The notes beneath the pieces were generated by a model that worked only from the letters and a program-made list of their open reading frames with translations, was not told the origin of the DNA and ran no database searches. The position numbers were made by a program, and so were the translations under genes. 64,000 nt of DNA from Orrella sp037026685 (GTDB taxonomy: Bacteria > Pseudomonadota > Gammaproteobacteria > Burkholderiales > Burkholderiaceae_B): positions 186,001 through 250,000 of the forward strand of contig NZ_JBANET010000001.1 of the NCBI RefSeq assembly GCF_037026685.1. Direction: 5' to 3'. Shown here piece by piece: positions 33,123 to 41,856 of this stretch. The stretch's first letter is position 1. Each line of letters starts with the position of its first letter.

Positions 33123-33896
33123 TTGCCCACCGCAACTTCCCTTTCCGAACAGATCGTCCTGGTGACCGGCGGCGCGCGCGGCCTGGGCGCGCACATCAGC
33201 CGCGCCTTCCTGCGCGAAGGCGCGCGCGTGGTGATCAACTACCTGCGCAGCAGCCAGGCGGCCCAAGCCCTGGCCGGCGAACACGCCGGCCGCGCGCTGG
33301 CCGTGCAGGCCGACGTGCGCGACCCCGAAGCCGTGGCCGCCATGCTGGCCCAGGCGCGCGCGCATTTCGGCGCGCCGGTCACCACGGTGGTCAACAACGC
33401 CCTGCCCGATTTCAGCTTCAACGGCGATGCCCGCCCCGGCGCCGAGGCGCTGCGCTGGGAGCAGGTGCTGCAGCAGATGGAAGGCAGCGTGCGCGGCGCC
33501 CTCAATACCGTGCAGGCGGCGCTGCCCGGCATGCGCCAGGCCGGCGGCGGGCGCATCGTCAACGTGGGCACCAACCTGTTCCAGAACCCGGTGGTGCCCT
33601 ACCACGACTACACGGCCGCCAAGGCCGCGCTGCTGTCGCTCACGCGCACGCTGGCGCAGGACCTGGGCCCGCAGGGCATCACCGTCAACATGGTCTCGGG
33701 CGGCCTGCTGCGCACCACCGATGCCTCGCGGGCCACGCCCGGCGAGGTGTTCGACCTGATCGCCGCCAGCACGCCGCTGCGCCGCGTCACCACGCCCGAG
33801 GAGTTCGCCGACGCGGTGCTGTTCTTTGCCTCGCCCTGGTCGCGCGCGGTCACCGGACAGAACCTGGTGGTCGACGGCGGCCTGGTCAAGCAGTAG
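33123..33896 (+). CDS. short-chain dehydrogenase/reductase (FabG-like) under TPP-riboswitch control
   Basis: 257 aa. TTG 33123 is chosen since GGAG lies 6 bp upstream and the Rossmann motif follows at once (VTGGARGLGAHISRAF). Catalytic residues are N (VVNNALPD region), S/T (VNVGTNLF; a Gly-Thr where Ser is usual), and Y-x3-K (YHDYTAAKAAL). The C-terminal 'FASPWSRAVTGQNLVVDGGLVKQ' is typical of the family. The next gene, a flavin monooxygenase, starts 13 bp later. Riboswitch control implies a role in thiamine or precursor metabolism or salvage; the reaction is unknown. Confidence 0.83.
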   Translation: MPTATSLSEQIVLVTGGARGLGAHISRAFLREGARVVINYLRSSQAAQALAGEHAGRALAVQADVRDPEAVAAMLAQARAHFGAPVTTVVNNALPDFSFNGDARPGAEALRWEQVLQQMEGSVRGALNTVQAALPGMRQAGGGRIVNVGTNLFQNPVVPYHDYTAAKAALLSLTRTLAQDLGPQGITVNMVSGGLLRTTDASRATPGEVFDLIAASTPLRRVTTPEEFADAVLFFASPWSRAVTGQNLVVDGGLVKQ

Positions 33897-33909
33897 GGCC
33901 CGGCGCGCC

Positions 33910-35202
33910 ATGCTGCACCTTAACCTGTTCATCTTCGGCTGCGGCCATCACCGGGCCGCCTGGCGCGCCCCCGGCTCGGCGGCCGAACGGCTGGGCGAGA
34001 TCGCCTACTACGAATCGCTGGCCCGCATCGCCGAGCGCGGCAAGCTCGACGCGGTCTTCTTCGCCGACGGCCACAGCGCGGAAAACGTGGCCGACGGCCC
34101 GCGCTGGTTTCTCGAACCGCTGACCGCCATGGCGGCCATGAGCCGCGCCACCGAACGCATCGGCTTGATCAGCACGGTCTCCAGCACTTTTTACACGCCC
34201 TTTCATGCGGCGCGCATGCTCGCTTCGCTGGATCACATCAGCGGCGGGCGCATGGGCTGGAACGTCGTCACCTCGATGTTCGACGCCGAGGCCCGCAACC
34301 ACGGCCATGCCGCCATGCCCGACCATGCCTGGCGCTATGCGCGCGCGCAAGAGTTCGTGGACGTGGTGCTGCGGCTGTGGGACTCCTGGGATGACGGGGC
34401 CATCGTGTGCGACCGGGCCGGCGCCTATGCGCGCCCGCAGTCGGTGCGCGCAGTCACGCACCACGGCGAGCATTTCCCCCAGGTGCAAGGCCCGCTGACC
34501 GTGCCGCGCCCGCCGCAGGGCCATCCGGTGCTGTTCCAGGCCGGCTCCTCCGAGCAGGGCCGCGCGCTGGCGGCCCGGCACGCCGAGGCCATCTACGCCG
34601 TGGCCTACGACCTGCCAGCCGCGCAAGCCTACTATCGCGACATCAAGCGGCGCGTGCGCCAGGCCGGCCGGCAAGACCCGGTGCCCATCATGCCGGGCCT
34701 GGTGGTCTACGTGGCCGCCACCGAGGCCGAAGCCCGCGCCAAGCAGCGCGCCCTGGACGAACTGCTGCCGGCCGAGACCTCGCTGCGCCAGCTGGGCACC
34801 TTCATCGGCCAGGACTGCATGGATTGGGACCTGGACGCGCCGGTGCCGTCCCTGCCGCCGCTGCAGGCCTACACCGGCCCGAAGGGGCGCTACGGCACCA
34901 TCCTGCGCATCATCGAGACCGAGCGCCCCACCGTGCGCCAGCTGCTGGGCCGGCTGGCCGCCGGCGGCGGCCACTGCACCGTGGTCGGCACGCCCGAACA
35001 GATCGCCGATCACATGGAGCACTGGTGGCGCAACGAAGGGGCCGACGGCTTTAACCTCATGCCGCCCTCGCTGCCGGACGGCATCGAGGACTTCGTCGAA
35101 CAGGTCGTCCCGGTGCTGCAGCGCCGCGGCCTGTTCCGCCGGGACTACGAGGGCGCCACGCTGCGCGAGCACCTGGGCCTGGCGCGCCCGCCCCGGCGTT
35201 AA
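33910..35202 (+). CDS. FMN-dependent luciferase-like monooxygenase (NtaA/SnaA/DszA group)
   Basis: 430 aa. Signatures: 'LNLFIFGCGHHRAAWRAP', 'LDAVFFADGHSAE', 'ISGGRMGWNVVTSMFDAEARNHG', 'VLFQAGSSEQGRALAARHAEAIYA'. These place it with nitrilotriacetate and dibenzothiophene-sulfone monooxygenases, which use FMNH2 from a separate reductase. It is the second gene after the TPP riboswitch, so it probably oxidises a thiamine-derived or thiazole/pyrimidine compound; sulfur-heterocycle chemistry is known in this family. No flavin reductase lies nearby. Confidence 0.86.
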   Translation: MLHLNLFIFGCGHHRAAWRAPGSAAERLGEIAYYESLARIAERGKLDAVFFADGHSAENVADGPRWFLEPLTAMAAMSRATERIGLISTVSSTFYTPFHAARMLASLDHISGGRMGWNVVTSMFDAEARNHGHAAMPDHAWRYARAQEFVDVVLRLWDSWDDGAIVCDRAGAYARPQSVRAVTHHGEHFPQVQGPLTVPRPPQGHPVLFQAGSSEQGRALAARHAEAIYAVAYDLPAAQAYYRDIKRRVRQAGRQDPVPIMPGLVVYVAATEAEARAKQRALDELLPAETSLRQLGTFIGQDCMDWDLDAPVPSLPPLQAYTGPKGRYGTILRIIETERPTVRQLLGRLAAGGGHCTVVGTPEQIADHMEHWWRNEGADGFNLMPPSLPDGIEDFVEQVVPVLQRRGLFRRDYEGATLREHLGLARPPRR

Positions 35203-35214
35203 CATGGGCGCGCC

Positions 35215-36312
35215 ATGACAGAACCTGCCCCCGCCCTGAAGGAGATCTTCAACGCCGAACGGTTGCGGCACATTGCCGAGCAGACCGCGGCCGTGCACGC
35301 CGGTTTTGACCGGCGCCGCTTCCTGCGCCTGGCCGGCCAGGACCTGGACGCGCTCTCGCTGATGCAGCGCCTGCGCCGCGTCTCCCAGGCCCTGCACGCC
35401 TGCCTGCCGGACGACTACCCCCGGGCGCTGGAGATCCTGCAAGCGCTGGCCCCGCGGCTGAATCACCGCTTCGTGACGCTGGTCCTGCCCGACTACGTGG
35501 CCTGCCACGGCCTGCACGATTTCGACCTCTCCATGCAGGCGCTCAGGTTCTTCACGCCCTTCGGCACCTCGGAATACGGCGTGCGGCCCTTCCTGCGCCA
35601 GGACCTGCCGCGCGCGCTGGCGCATCTGCACGCCTGGACCCAGGACGATGACGAGCACGTGCGCCGGCTGGCCAGCGAAGGCGCACGCCCGCGGCTGCCA
35701 TGGTCCTTTCACCTGGACGCGCTGCGGCGCGACCCCGCGCCGGCGGCGCAGATCCTGGAGCGCTTGAAGACGGACGAGAGCCTGTACGTGCGCAAGTCCG
35801 TGGCCAACCACCTGAACGACATCGCCAAGGACAATCCGGAGTGGCTGTTGCAGCGCCTGCAAGGCTGGTCCACGCAGGATCCGCGCACGGCCTGGATCGT
35901 GCGCCACGGCCTGCGCACCTTGATCAAGCGCGGCGAACGGCGCGCGCTGGCCCTGGTGGGCGCGGGCGAACCGGCGCAGGTCCGCTTGCAGGCGCTGGCC
36001 GTGCAGCCAGGCCGCCTGAAGCTGGGCGGGCGCATCGCGCTGAGCCTGACGCTGGTGTCGACCTGCTCCCGGCCGCAGCGCCTGGTGATCGACTATGCCA
36101 TCCACTACGTCAAGCGGGACGGCACGGCCGCGCCCAAGGTATTCAAGCTCAAGACGCTGGAGCTGCCGGCCGGCGCCACGCTGACGCTGACGCGCACCCA
36201 GCGCATGCAGGACTTCAGCACCCGGCGGCATCACCCCGGACGCCATGCAATCGACCTGCTGGTCAACGGCGAGCGGCTGGGCGGTTGCGAATTCACCCTG
36301 CTGGCCGGCTGA
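35215..36312 (+). CDS. AlkC/AlkD-type DNA alkylation repair protein with C-terminal Ig-like domain
   Basis: 365 aa. Residues ~1-250 form HEAT-like helical repeats ('YVRKSVANHLNDIAKDNPEWLLQRL', 'TAWIVRHGLRTLIKRGE') used by AlkC/AlkD glycosylases to remove N3- and N7-alkylpurines. The last ~110 residues are beta-rich ('IDYAIHYVKRDGTAAPKVFKLK') and match the Ig-like extension of some AlkC proteins. It starts 12 bp after the monooxygenase and may share its transcript. Confidence 0.82.
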   Translation: MTEPAPALKEIFNAERLRHIAEQTAAVHAGFDRRRFLRLAGQDLDALSLMQRLRRVSQALHACLPDDYPRALEILQALAPRLNHRFVTLVLPDYVACHGLHDFDLSMQALRFFTPFGTSEYGVRPFLRQDLPRALAHLHAWTQDDDEHVRRLASEGARPRLPWSFHLDALRRDPAPAAQILERLKTDESLYVRKSVANHLNDIAKDNPEWLLQRLQGWSTQDPRTAWIVRHGLRTLIKRGERRALALVGAGEPAQVRLQALAVQPGRLKLGGRIALSLTLVSTCSRPQRLVIDYAIHYVKRDGTAAPKVFKLKTLELPAGATLTLTRTQRMQDFSTRRHHPGRHAIDLLVNGERLGGCEFTLLAG

Positions 36313-36322
36313 AAGGCCCGGG

Positions 36323-36964
36323 TCAGAAGCGGTAGCCCAGCGCCAGCGTGGGCACCCACGGGTCGATGCGAGCCTTGCCGATGGACTGTCCGTCCAGTTT
36401 CAGGCGCGAGGAAATGTCGATATAGCGCAGGCTGGCATTGAGCATCCAGCGCCCGCCCAGCTCGATGTCCGCGCCGGCCTGCAGCGCCACGCCCCACGAG
36501 TCGGCCATGTCCAGCTTGCTGCCGGCCAGCGCGCCGCGGGTTTCGGTATCGAAAAAGCGCGTGTAGTTCAGTCCCACCCCCACATAGGGCTGCACCCGCG
36601 CATCGGGCAGGAAGTACCACAGCACGCTGAGCGTGGGCGGCAGCTGCCGGGTGCTGGCGATGCGCCCCTGCGCCGCGCCCGAGGCCGAAACGTCGTGCCG
36701 GAACGGGGCCGCGCCCAGCAGCTCGATACCGACGTGGCGCGTGGCCATGTAGGTCACGGTAAGACTGGGACGCGTGGCATTGCCGGCATCGAGCGCCACC
36801 GCGCCATCCAGCACGCTGCCGTTGCCGGACTTGGGCCGCACCTGGCTGGCCCCGGCCTTGAGCAGCCAATCGCCCGCCTGGTGGGCCAGGCCGGCGCCCA
36901 CGGGCAGGATGGCCAGCAGCGTGCCGGCCAGGGCCAGGCGGGCACGCGCGCAGTACCTCGACAT
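36323..36964 (-). CDS. ompW: OmpW-family outer membrane protein
   Basis: 213 aa, ATG 36964. The signal peptide ends near AGLAHQ; the mature part begins with the OmpW-like 'GDWLLKAGASQVRPKSG' and has 'LSVLWYFLPDARVQPYVGVGLNYTRFF'. The terminal ALGYRF with Phe is the BAM signal. It makes an eight-strand barrel thought to pass small hydrophobic compounds. Converges with the alkylation-repair gene. Confidence 0.9.
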   Translation of the reverse strand: MSRYCARARLALAGTLLAILPVGAGLAHQAGDWLLKAGASQVRPKSGNGSVLDGAVALDAGNATRPSLTVTYMATRHVGIELLGAAPFRHDVSASGAAQGRIASTRQLPPTLSVLWYFLPDARVQPYVGVGLNYTRFFDTETRGALAGSKLDMADSWGVALQAGADIELGGRWMLNASLRYIDISSRLKLDGQSIGKARIDPWVPTLALGYRF

Positions 36965-37069
36965 ATCGATTTCTCCAAGCACATAAGACAGCGCACAGCT
37001 TGGCAGCTTTGCGCCGGGCCGGCCTTGCGGAAAATCAAGCGCGACGAAGGGCGGCCCGCATCCCGGCGC

Positions 37070-37975
37070 TCAGCCGCGCCCGGCGCCGGCCGGGCGGCGC
37101 GCCGAGCAGGCCACGCCAGCCACGACCAGGGCCGAGGCGGCCGCCAGCCACAGATCGAGCGGCTCGCGCAGGGCCAGCGTGGCGAACAGCAGCCCGGCCA
37201 CCGGCACGGCCAGCAGCGCCATGGACGTGAACGAAGCCGGCATGCCGCGATTGACGGTGTTCATGGCCCAATACGCCAGCACGGTGCCGACCAGGCTGGC
37301 GTAGGCCAGCAGGCCCCAGAACCGGGGCGCCGATGGCAGGCGCGGCAGGCCCTCGACGGCCAGGGCCAGCGCGCCCAGCAGCGTGGCGGCCAGCAAGAGC
37401 TGCCAGGGCAGCAGCGCGAAGGCGGCGGTGCGCCCCGGGTGGGCGCGCCCATACACGATGCAGGCCGCCCAGCACAACGCCGCGCCCAGGATGCAGGCAT
37501 GGCCGGCCAGCACGCGGCTGTCGTGCCAATCGAAGGCGCCGGGCCGCAGCATCAGGGCCAGGCCGGCCAGCCCCAGCAGCAGGCCCAGCACCCGCGCGGC
37601 ATGCAGGGGCTCGCCGAGGAACAGCCGGGCGGCGGGCAGCACCCACAGCGGCGTCGTATAGGCCAGCACGATGGAGCGGCCAGCCGGCAAAGCCTGCAGC
37701 CCCAGGCTGCACAGCAGGGAAAACGCCGTCATGTGCAGCACCCCCACGCTGCACACCAGCGGCAGGTCGGCGCGGGCCGGCGGGCGCACCCCTGCCCGCG
37801 CCAGGCACAGCAGCCATAGCCCGGCACAGGCCAGCAAGGCCCGCAGCGCGGTGGCCCACAGCGGCGAGACGTAGTCGAGCAGGGCCTTGCTGACCGACCA
37901 GTTCGCGCCCCAGGCGGCGACGACAAAGGCTAGCAGCAGGCAGGCGCGGCGCAAGGGCAGGTCGGCGGGGGACAT
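37070..37975 (-). CDS. EamA/DMT-family transporter
   Basis: 301 aa with ten hydrophobic helices in two EamA repeats ('AAWGANWSVSKALLDYVSPLWATALRALLA' and 'SLVGTVLAYWAMNTVNRGMPASFTSM'). Exporter of small metabolites or amino acids by family. Divergent from a LysR regulator 107 bp away, which is its probable controller. Confidence 0.87.
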   Translation of the reverse strand: MSPADLPLRRACLLLAFVVAAWGANWSVSKALLDYVSPLWATALRALLACAGLWLLCLARAGVRPPARADLPLVCSVGVLHMTAFSLLCSLGLQALPAGRSIVLAYTTPLWVLPAARLFLGEPLHAARVLGLLLGLAGLALMLRPGAFDWHDSRVLAGHACILGAALCWAACIVYGRAHPGRTAAFALLPWQLLLAATLLGALALAVEGLPRLPSAPRFWGLLAYASLVGTVLAYWAMNTVNRGMPASFTSMALLAVPVAGLLFATLALREPLDLWLAAASALVVAGVACSARRPAGAGRG

Positions 37976-38082
37976 GGGGGCGATCCGGAAAAAATGCAGG
38001 CAGGCATGCAGGATAAGCCGGTTCGCCTTGCCGCCGGCATCGATGTTTTCTACACTGGGATGTCAATTTTCCTCATATCTTC

Positions 38083-39036
38083 ATGGCTACCCTGCCCTCG
38101 CTCAACGCCATCAAGGCCTTTGACGCCGCCGCCCAGGCCGGCAGCTTTTCATTGGCTGGCGAGCAGCTTCATGTCAGCCACGGCGCCATCAGCCATCAGG
38201 TCCGGCAACTCGAATCCCAGCTGGGCTGTGAGCTTTTTACTCGTCATCCCCAAGGCGTCCAATTGACCGAGGCGGGCCGCTTTCTGCACGATTGCACCGG
38301 CCGCGCATTGGCCGACATCGCCCGCGCCTGCCAGGCGCTGCGCCAGCGCCACCTGCATCCGGTCCTGCGCCTGGGCTGTCCCGGCAGCTTCATGATGCAG
38401 TGGCTCATTCCCCGCCTGGACGCATTCTCGCGGCGCAGGCCCCGGCGCTGGCTGCAGCTGCAGGCCGGCGCGGGCCTGGCGCAATTGCGCCAGGGCGGCG
38501 TCGACGCCCTGCTGCATTTCGGCGCCGCGCCCAGCGCGCCGGACCTGGCCGCCTGGCCCCTGGCCGAGAACGACCTGGGGCCGGTCTGCGCCCCGCCGGC
38601 GGGCAAGCGCGCCGCCGGCGTGCAGGCCTTGCTGGCGCGGCCGCTGCTGGCCACCGCCTCCCATCCGCAGGCCTGGCAGCTCTGGGCCAGGACATACGGC
38701 CTGGAGCGGCCCGCCGCGGCGCCCGCCATGCGCTTCGAGCAATTCATGTACATGATCCAGGCCGCCATCGCCGACCTGGGCGTGGGCATCGCCCCGTCCT
38801 TGCTGGTCAGCCAGGAACTGCGCGAAGGCCGGCTGGCCGCGCCGCTGGGCTTCGTGCGCACCGGCCAGCGCGCCTGGCTGCTGGCGCGCGCCGGCCGCGA
38901 CCAAGACGCCGCGCTCCAGGCCTTGCGCGACTGGCTGGCGCAGGCCATGGCCCAGAGCCAGGCGCAGCCGGCCCGGCGCCCGCCGCCTGGCCCGCATTCC
39001 CGGCCGGCATGCCAGCCTTGCGCAAATTCCGCTTGA
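38083..39036 (+). CDS. LysR-family transcriptional regulator (GcvA-like)
   Basis: 317 aa. HTH at ~20-60 (GSFSLAGEQLHVSHGAISHQVRQLE), with the GcvA-type 'PSLNAIKAFDAAAQAGSF' start. The effector domain follows. The extra C-terminal ~25 residues are Pro-rich and end CQPCANSA, beyond the usual fold. Likely regulates the divergent EamA transporter; 14 bp later an alpha/beta hydrolase gene starts. Confidence 0.86.
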   Translation: MATLPSLNAIKAFDAAAQAGSFSLAGEQLHVSHGAISHQVRQLESQLGCELFTRHPQGVQLTEAGRFLHDCTGRALADIARACQALRQRHLHPVLRLGCPGSFMMQWLIPRLDAFSRRRPRRWLQLQAGAGLAQLRQGGVDALLHFGAAPSAPDLAAWPLAENDLGPVCAPPAGKRAAGVQALLARPLLATASHPQAWQLWARTYGLERPAAAPAMRFEQFMYMIQAAIADLGVGIAPSLLVSQELREGRLAAPLGFVRTGQRAWLLARAGRDQDAALQALRDWLAQAMAQSQAQPARRPPPGPHSRPACQPCANSA

Positions 39037-39049
39037 AGCGGGCGCCGCG

Positions 39050-40009
39050 ATGCATTGCAATGCGTGCACGATGACCGAGCATGCTTCGCACTCCTGCCCG
39101 CCGGACGGCCTGGCCTTCACCCTCGAGGCCGCCGACGGCTACGCCCTGGGCGCGCGGCTGTGGCCGCAGCCTGCGGCCCGGCAGGCGGCGCCCGTGGTCA
39201 TCATCAATGCCGCCACCTCGGTGCAATGCCGCTACTACGCCCGCTTCGCGGCCTGGCTGCATGCCCACGGCATGCACGTGCTGGCCTACGACTATCGCGG
39301 CATCGGCCTGTCGCGCCCGCGTCGGCTGCGCGGCTTTGCCGCCTCCTGGACGGACTGGGGGCGGCTCGATTTCGGGGCGGCGCTCGATTGGGCCCTGCAA
39401 CGGTTTCCCGGCAGTCCCGTCGATGTCGTGGCCCACAGCTTTGGCGGCGTGGCCATCGGCATGGCGCCTTTTGCCGACCGCATCCGGCGCGCCGTGACGG
39501 TGGGCGCGCAGTTCGCCTACTGGCGCGACTACGACCGCCGCCAGCGCGCAGCGATGCTGTGCAAGTGGCACCTTGCCATGCCGCTGGTCACGCGCTGCCT
39601 GGGCTATTTTCCCGGCAAGCGGCTGGGCTGGCTGGAGGACACGCCCGCCGGCGTGGTGTACGACTGGACGGCTCGCGCGCCGCGCTACCCGGACCGGCCC
39701 AGCGCGCGCCGGCTGGCGCGGCAAGGGATCGAGCTGCCCTTTGCCCGGGTGGGCGCGCAATGGCTGGCCATCAGCCTGGCCGACGACCCGTTCGGCACCC
39801 CGGCGGCCACCGACAGGATGCTGGCCCTGTACCCGGGCAGCGAGCGCTGGCACCTGCGCATCGCGCCCGCGGACATCGGCGTGCCGCAGATCGGGCATTT
39901 CGCCTTTTTCCATGCCCGCTTCCAGGACACCCTATGGCCCCTGGCCCTGCAGTGGCTGGCCGGCGGCGCCTTGGCCCCCGGCTGGCCCGGCCGGCTGGCA
40001 AGGCCCTAG
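39050..40009 (+). CDS. alpha/beta hydrolase fold protein
   Basis: 319 aa (299 aa if ATG 39120-region starts are ignored and ATG 39071 is used). The nucleophile elbow is VAHSFGGVAIG; 'YDYRGIGLSRP' precedes it, and 'PQIGHFAFF' likely holds the catalytic His. It resembles a small group of predicted alpha/beta hydrolases (COG4757). Substrate unknown. Its stop overlaps the stop of the convergent SDR in the shared CTAG. Confidence 0.82.
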   Translation: MHCNACTMTEHASHSCPPDGLAFTLEAADGYALGARLWPQPAARQAAPVVIINAATSVQCRYYARFAAWLHAHGMHVLAYDYRGIGLSRPRRLRGFAASWTDWGRLDFGAALDWALQRFPGSPVDVVAHSFGGVAIGMAPFADRIRRAVTVGAQFAYWRDYDRRQRAAMLCKWHLAMPLVTRCLGYFPGKRLGWLEDTPAGVVYDWTARAPRYPDRPSARRLARQGIELPFARVGAQWLAISLADDPFGTPAATDRMLALYPGSERWHLRIAPADIGVPQIGHFAFFHARFQDTLWPLALQWLAGGALAPGWPGRLARP

Positions 40010-40752
40010 CGCCCGCCAGCCACCTCGATGAAGCCGCCCGTCGTATAGGCCGATTCGTCCGATGCCAGCCACAGGATGGCGGCGGCCACCTCCTCGGCCT
40101 GGCCGCCGCGCTTGAGCGGCACGTTGGCCTTGACGCGGTCCACGCGCCCGGGCTCGCCGCCGCTGGCGTGCATATCGGTATAGATGAAACCCGGCCGCAC
40201 GGCATTGACGCGGATGCCCTCGCCCGCCACCTCGTTGGCCAGGCCCACGGTCAGCGTATCGAGCGCGCCCTTGGACGCGGCATAGTCCACATACTCGCCC
40301 GCCGCCCCCAGGCGCGCGGCGACCGACGAAACATTGACGATGGCCCCGCCGCGCCCGCCGCGCGAGCGGGCCATGCGCCGCACGGCTTCGCGCGCGCACA
40401 CGAAAGCGCCCACCACGTTGGTGGCCAGTATCCGGCCGATCCGGGCCGCGTCCATGTCCGCCACGCGCATCTGGCGCTCCAGCACGCCGGCATTGTTCAC
40501 CAGCACGTCCAGGCGGCCCCATTGGCGGTCCACGGCCTCGAACAGGGCCACGGCCTGTTCCTCGCTGGCCACGTCCGCGGCCACGGCGACGGCCTGCCCG
40601 CCTTGTTCGCGTATGGAGGCCACCACCTTCTCGGCCGCCTCGCGGTCGCTGCGGTAGTTCACGCAGACGGCGTAGCCGCGGCGCGCCGCCAGCAGGCAGG
40701 TGGCCGCGCCGATGCCGCGGCTGCCTCCGGTTACGATCATTACCTTATCCAT
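40006..40752 (-). CDS. SDR-family oxidoreductase (glucose 1-dehydrogenase-like)
   Basis: 248 aa, ATG 40752 (MDKVMIVTGGSRGIG). Cofactor motif TGGSRGIG, NNAG, catalytic Ser in VNVSSVAARLG, YVDYAASKGALD (Tyr-x3-Lys) and 'RPGFIYTDMHASGG'. Closest to YgfF-like SDRs. Divergent from a glyoxalase-fold gene 78 bp away. Substrate not evident. Confidence 0.86.
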   Translation of the reverse strand: MDKVMIVTGGSRGIGAATCLLAARRGYAVCVNYRSDREAAEKVVASIREQGGQAVAVAADVASEEQAVALFEAVDRQWGRLDVLVNNAGVLERQMRVADMDAARIGRILATNVVGAFVCAREAVRRMARSRGGRGGAIVNVSSVAARLGAAGEYVDYAASKGALDTLTVGLANEVAGEGIRVNAVRPGFIYTDMHASGGEPGRVDRVKANVPLKRGGQAEEVAAAILWLASDESAYTTGGFIEVAGGR

Positions 40753-40830
40753 CTTGTCTCCCTGTTGTACGGTATGGATGCGGCCGCCTGCCTTGCGTGG
40801 CCGGCGCCGCCTGATTTTAAGGAGAATCGC

Positions 40831-41241
40831 ATGATCGGCTATGCCATGCTTGGCACCGCGGACCTGGCGCGGGCGCTGCGCTTCTACGAGCCGCTGATGC
40901 AGGCGCTCGACATGCAGCCTTGCTGGCGGGACGAACGCTCGGTTTCGTGGGGCCGCGAGAACGACAAGCGGGTGCCGCGCTTTTTCATCGGCCTGCCCTT
41001 CGACGGACGGCCCGCCTCGGCAGGCAACGGCACCATGATCGCGTTCCAGCTGCCCACCACCGGGCAGGTCGACCGCGCCTATGCCGCCGCCATGGCGCAC
41101 GGCGGCAGCGACGAAGGCGCGCCGGGGCTGCGCCCGCAATACGGGCCGACTTTCTACGTGGCCTATGTGCGCGACCCCGACGGCAACAAGCTGGCCTTCG
41201 CCTGCTACGACGCAGACCCGGCGCGGCAGGAAAACCGCTAG
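40831..41241 (+). CDS. VOC-superfamily (glyoxalase/bleomycin resistance-like) protein
   Basis: 136 aa with two beta-alpha-beta-beta-beta modules: 'GYAMLGTADLARALRFYEPLM' and 'FYVAYVRDPDGNKLAFACY'. GGAG lies ~6 bp before ATG 40831. Metal-dependent isomerase or dioxygenase fold; function not determined. Converges with the nitroreductase gene. Confidence 0.83.
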   Translation: MIGYAMLGTADLARALRFYEPLMQALDMQPCWRDERSVSWGRENDKRVPRFFIGLPFDGRPASAGNGTMIAFQLPTTGQVDRAYAAAMAHGGSDEGAPGLRPQYGPTFYVAYVRDPDGNKLAFACYDADPARQENR

Positions 41242-41247
41242 GCCCGT

Positions 41248-41826
41248 TCAGTCTCCCGTCCAGGCGCGCACGAAGCTGTCGGGATCGGGCCGGTGCGCCG
41301 GGGGCAGCTCGGCCGCCGGCGTGCCCACCGCGATGAAGCCCAGGAAACGGTAGTCCAGCGGATCGAAGCCCAGGGCTTCCTGCACCGCTTCGACATAAGT
41401 GCCCAGGCCGGTGCTCCAGAAGGCGGCGTAGCCCAGCAAGTGCGCCGCGTTGAGCAGATTCATGGCCGCCGCGCCGGCGGCCAGCAATTGCTCCTGCTCG
41501 GGGATCTTGGTGTTGTCGTGGTCGATCTTCTGGGCCACGGCGATCAGCGTGGGCACCTTGGAGAGCCACTGGCGCGTGGACTTCTCCTTCTCGGACGTCA
41601 TGCGCGGATCGCCGCTGGCCTTGACCGCCGACAAGGCCACGTCGGCCAGGCGGGACACCGCCTGGCCCTGGATCACGGCAAAGCGCCAGGGCCGCAGGGC
41701 GCCGTGGTCGGGGGCGCAGGCGGCCGCCTCGAACATCTTGCGCAAGGCCTGGGCATCGGGCCCGGGCGCGGTCACGAACTTGCAGGAACGACGGCCCAGC
41801 AGGCCGTCCAGTGTGGATACGCTCAT
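41248..41826 (-). CDS. nitroreductase family protein (YdjA-like)
   Basis: 192 aa. FMN-binding residues in 'LLGRRSCKFVTAPGP' and 'APDHGALRPWRFAVIQG', with 'GYAAFWSTGLGTY' and 'FLGFIAVGTPA' in the usual order. A dimeric FMN enzyme reducing nitroaromatics or quinones with NAD(P)H by family. It lies 30 bp downstream of the MerR-type regulator on the same strand. Confidence 0.87.
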   Translation of the reverse strand: MSVSTLDGLLGRRSCKFVTAPGPDAQALRKMFEAAACAPDHGALRPWRFAVIQGQAVSRLADVALSAVKASGDPRMTSEKEKSTRQWLSKVPTLIAVAQKIDHDNTKIPEQEQLLAAGAAAMNLLNAAHLLGYAAFWSTGLGTYVEAVQEALGFDPLDYRFLGFIAVGTPAAELPPAHRPDPDSFVRAWTGD

Positions 41827-41856
41827 CGAAAACTCGTTTCAGGAAAGAGACGGGCC

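Noticed and set aside
33886..36246. Long minus-strand open frame over the monooxygenase and alkylation-repair genes
   Set aside because: No domain can be seen; both plus-strand genes have strong family signatures.
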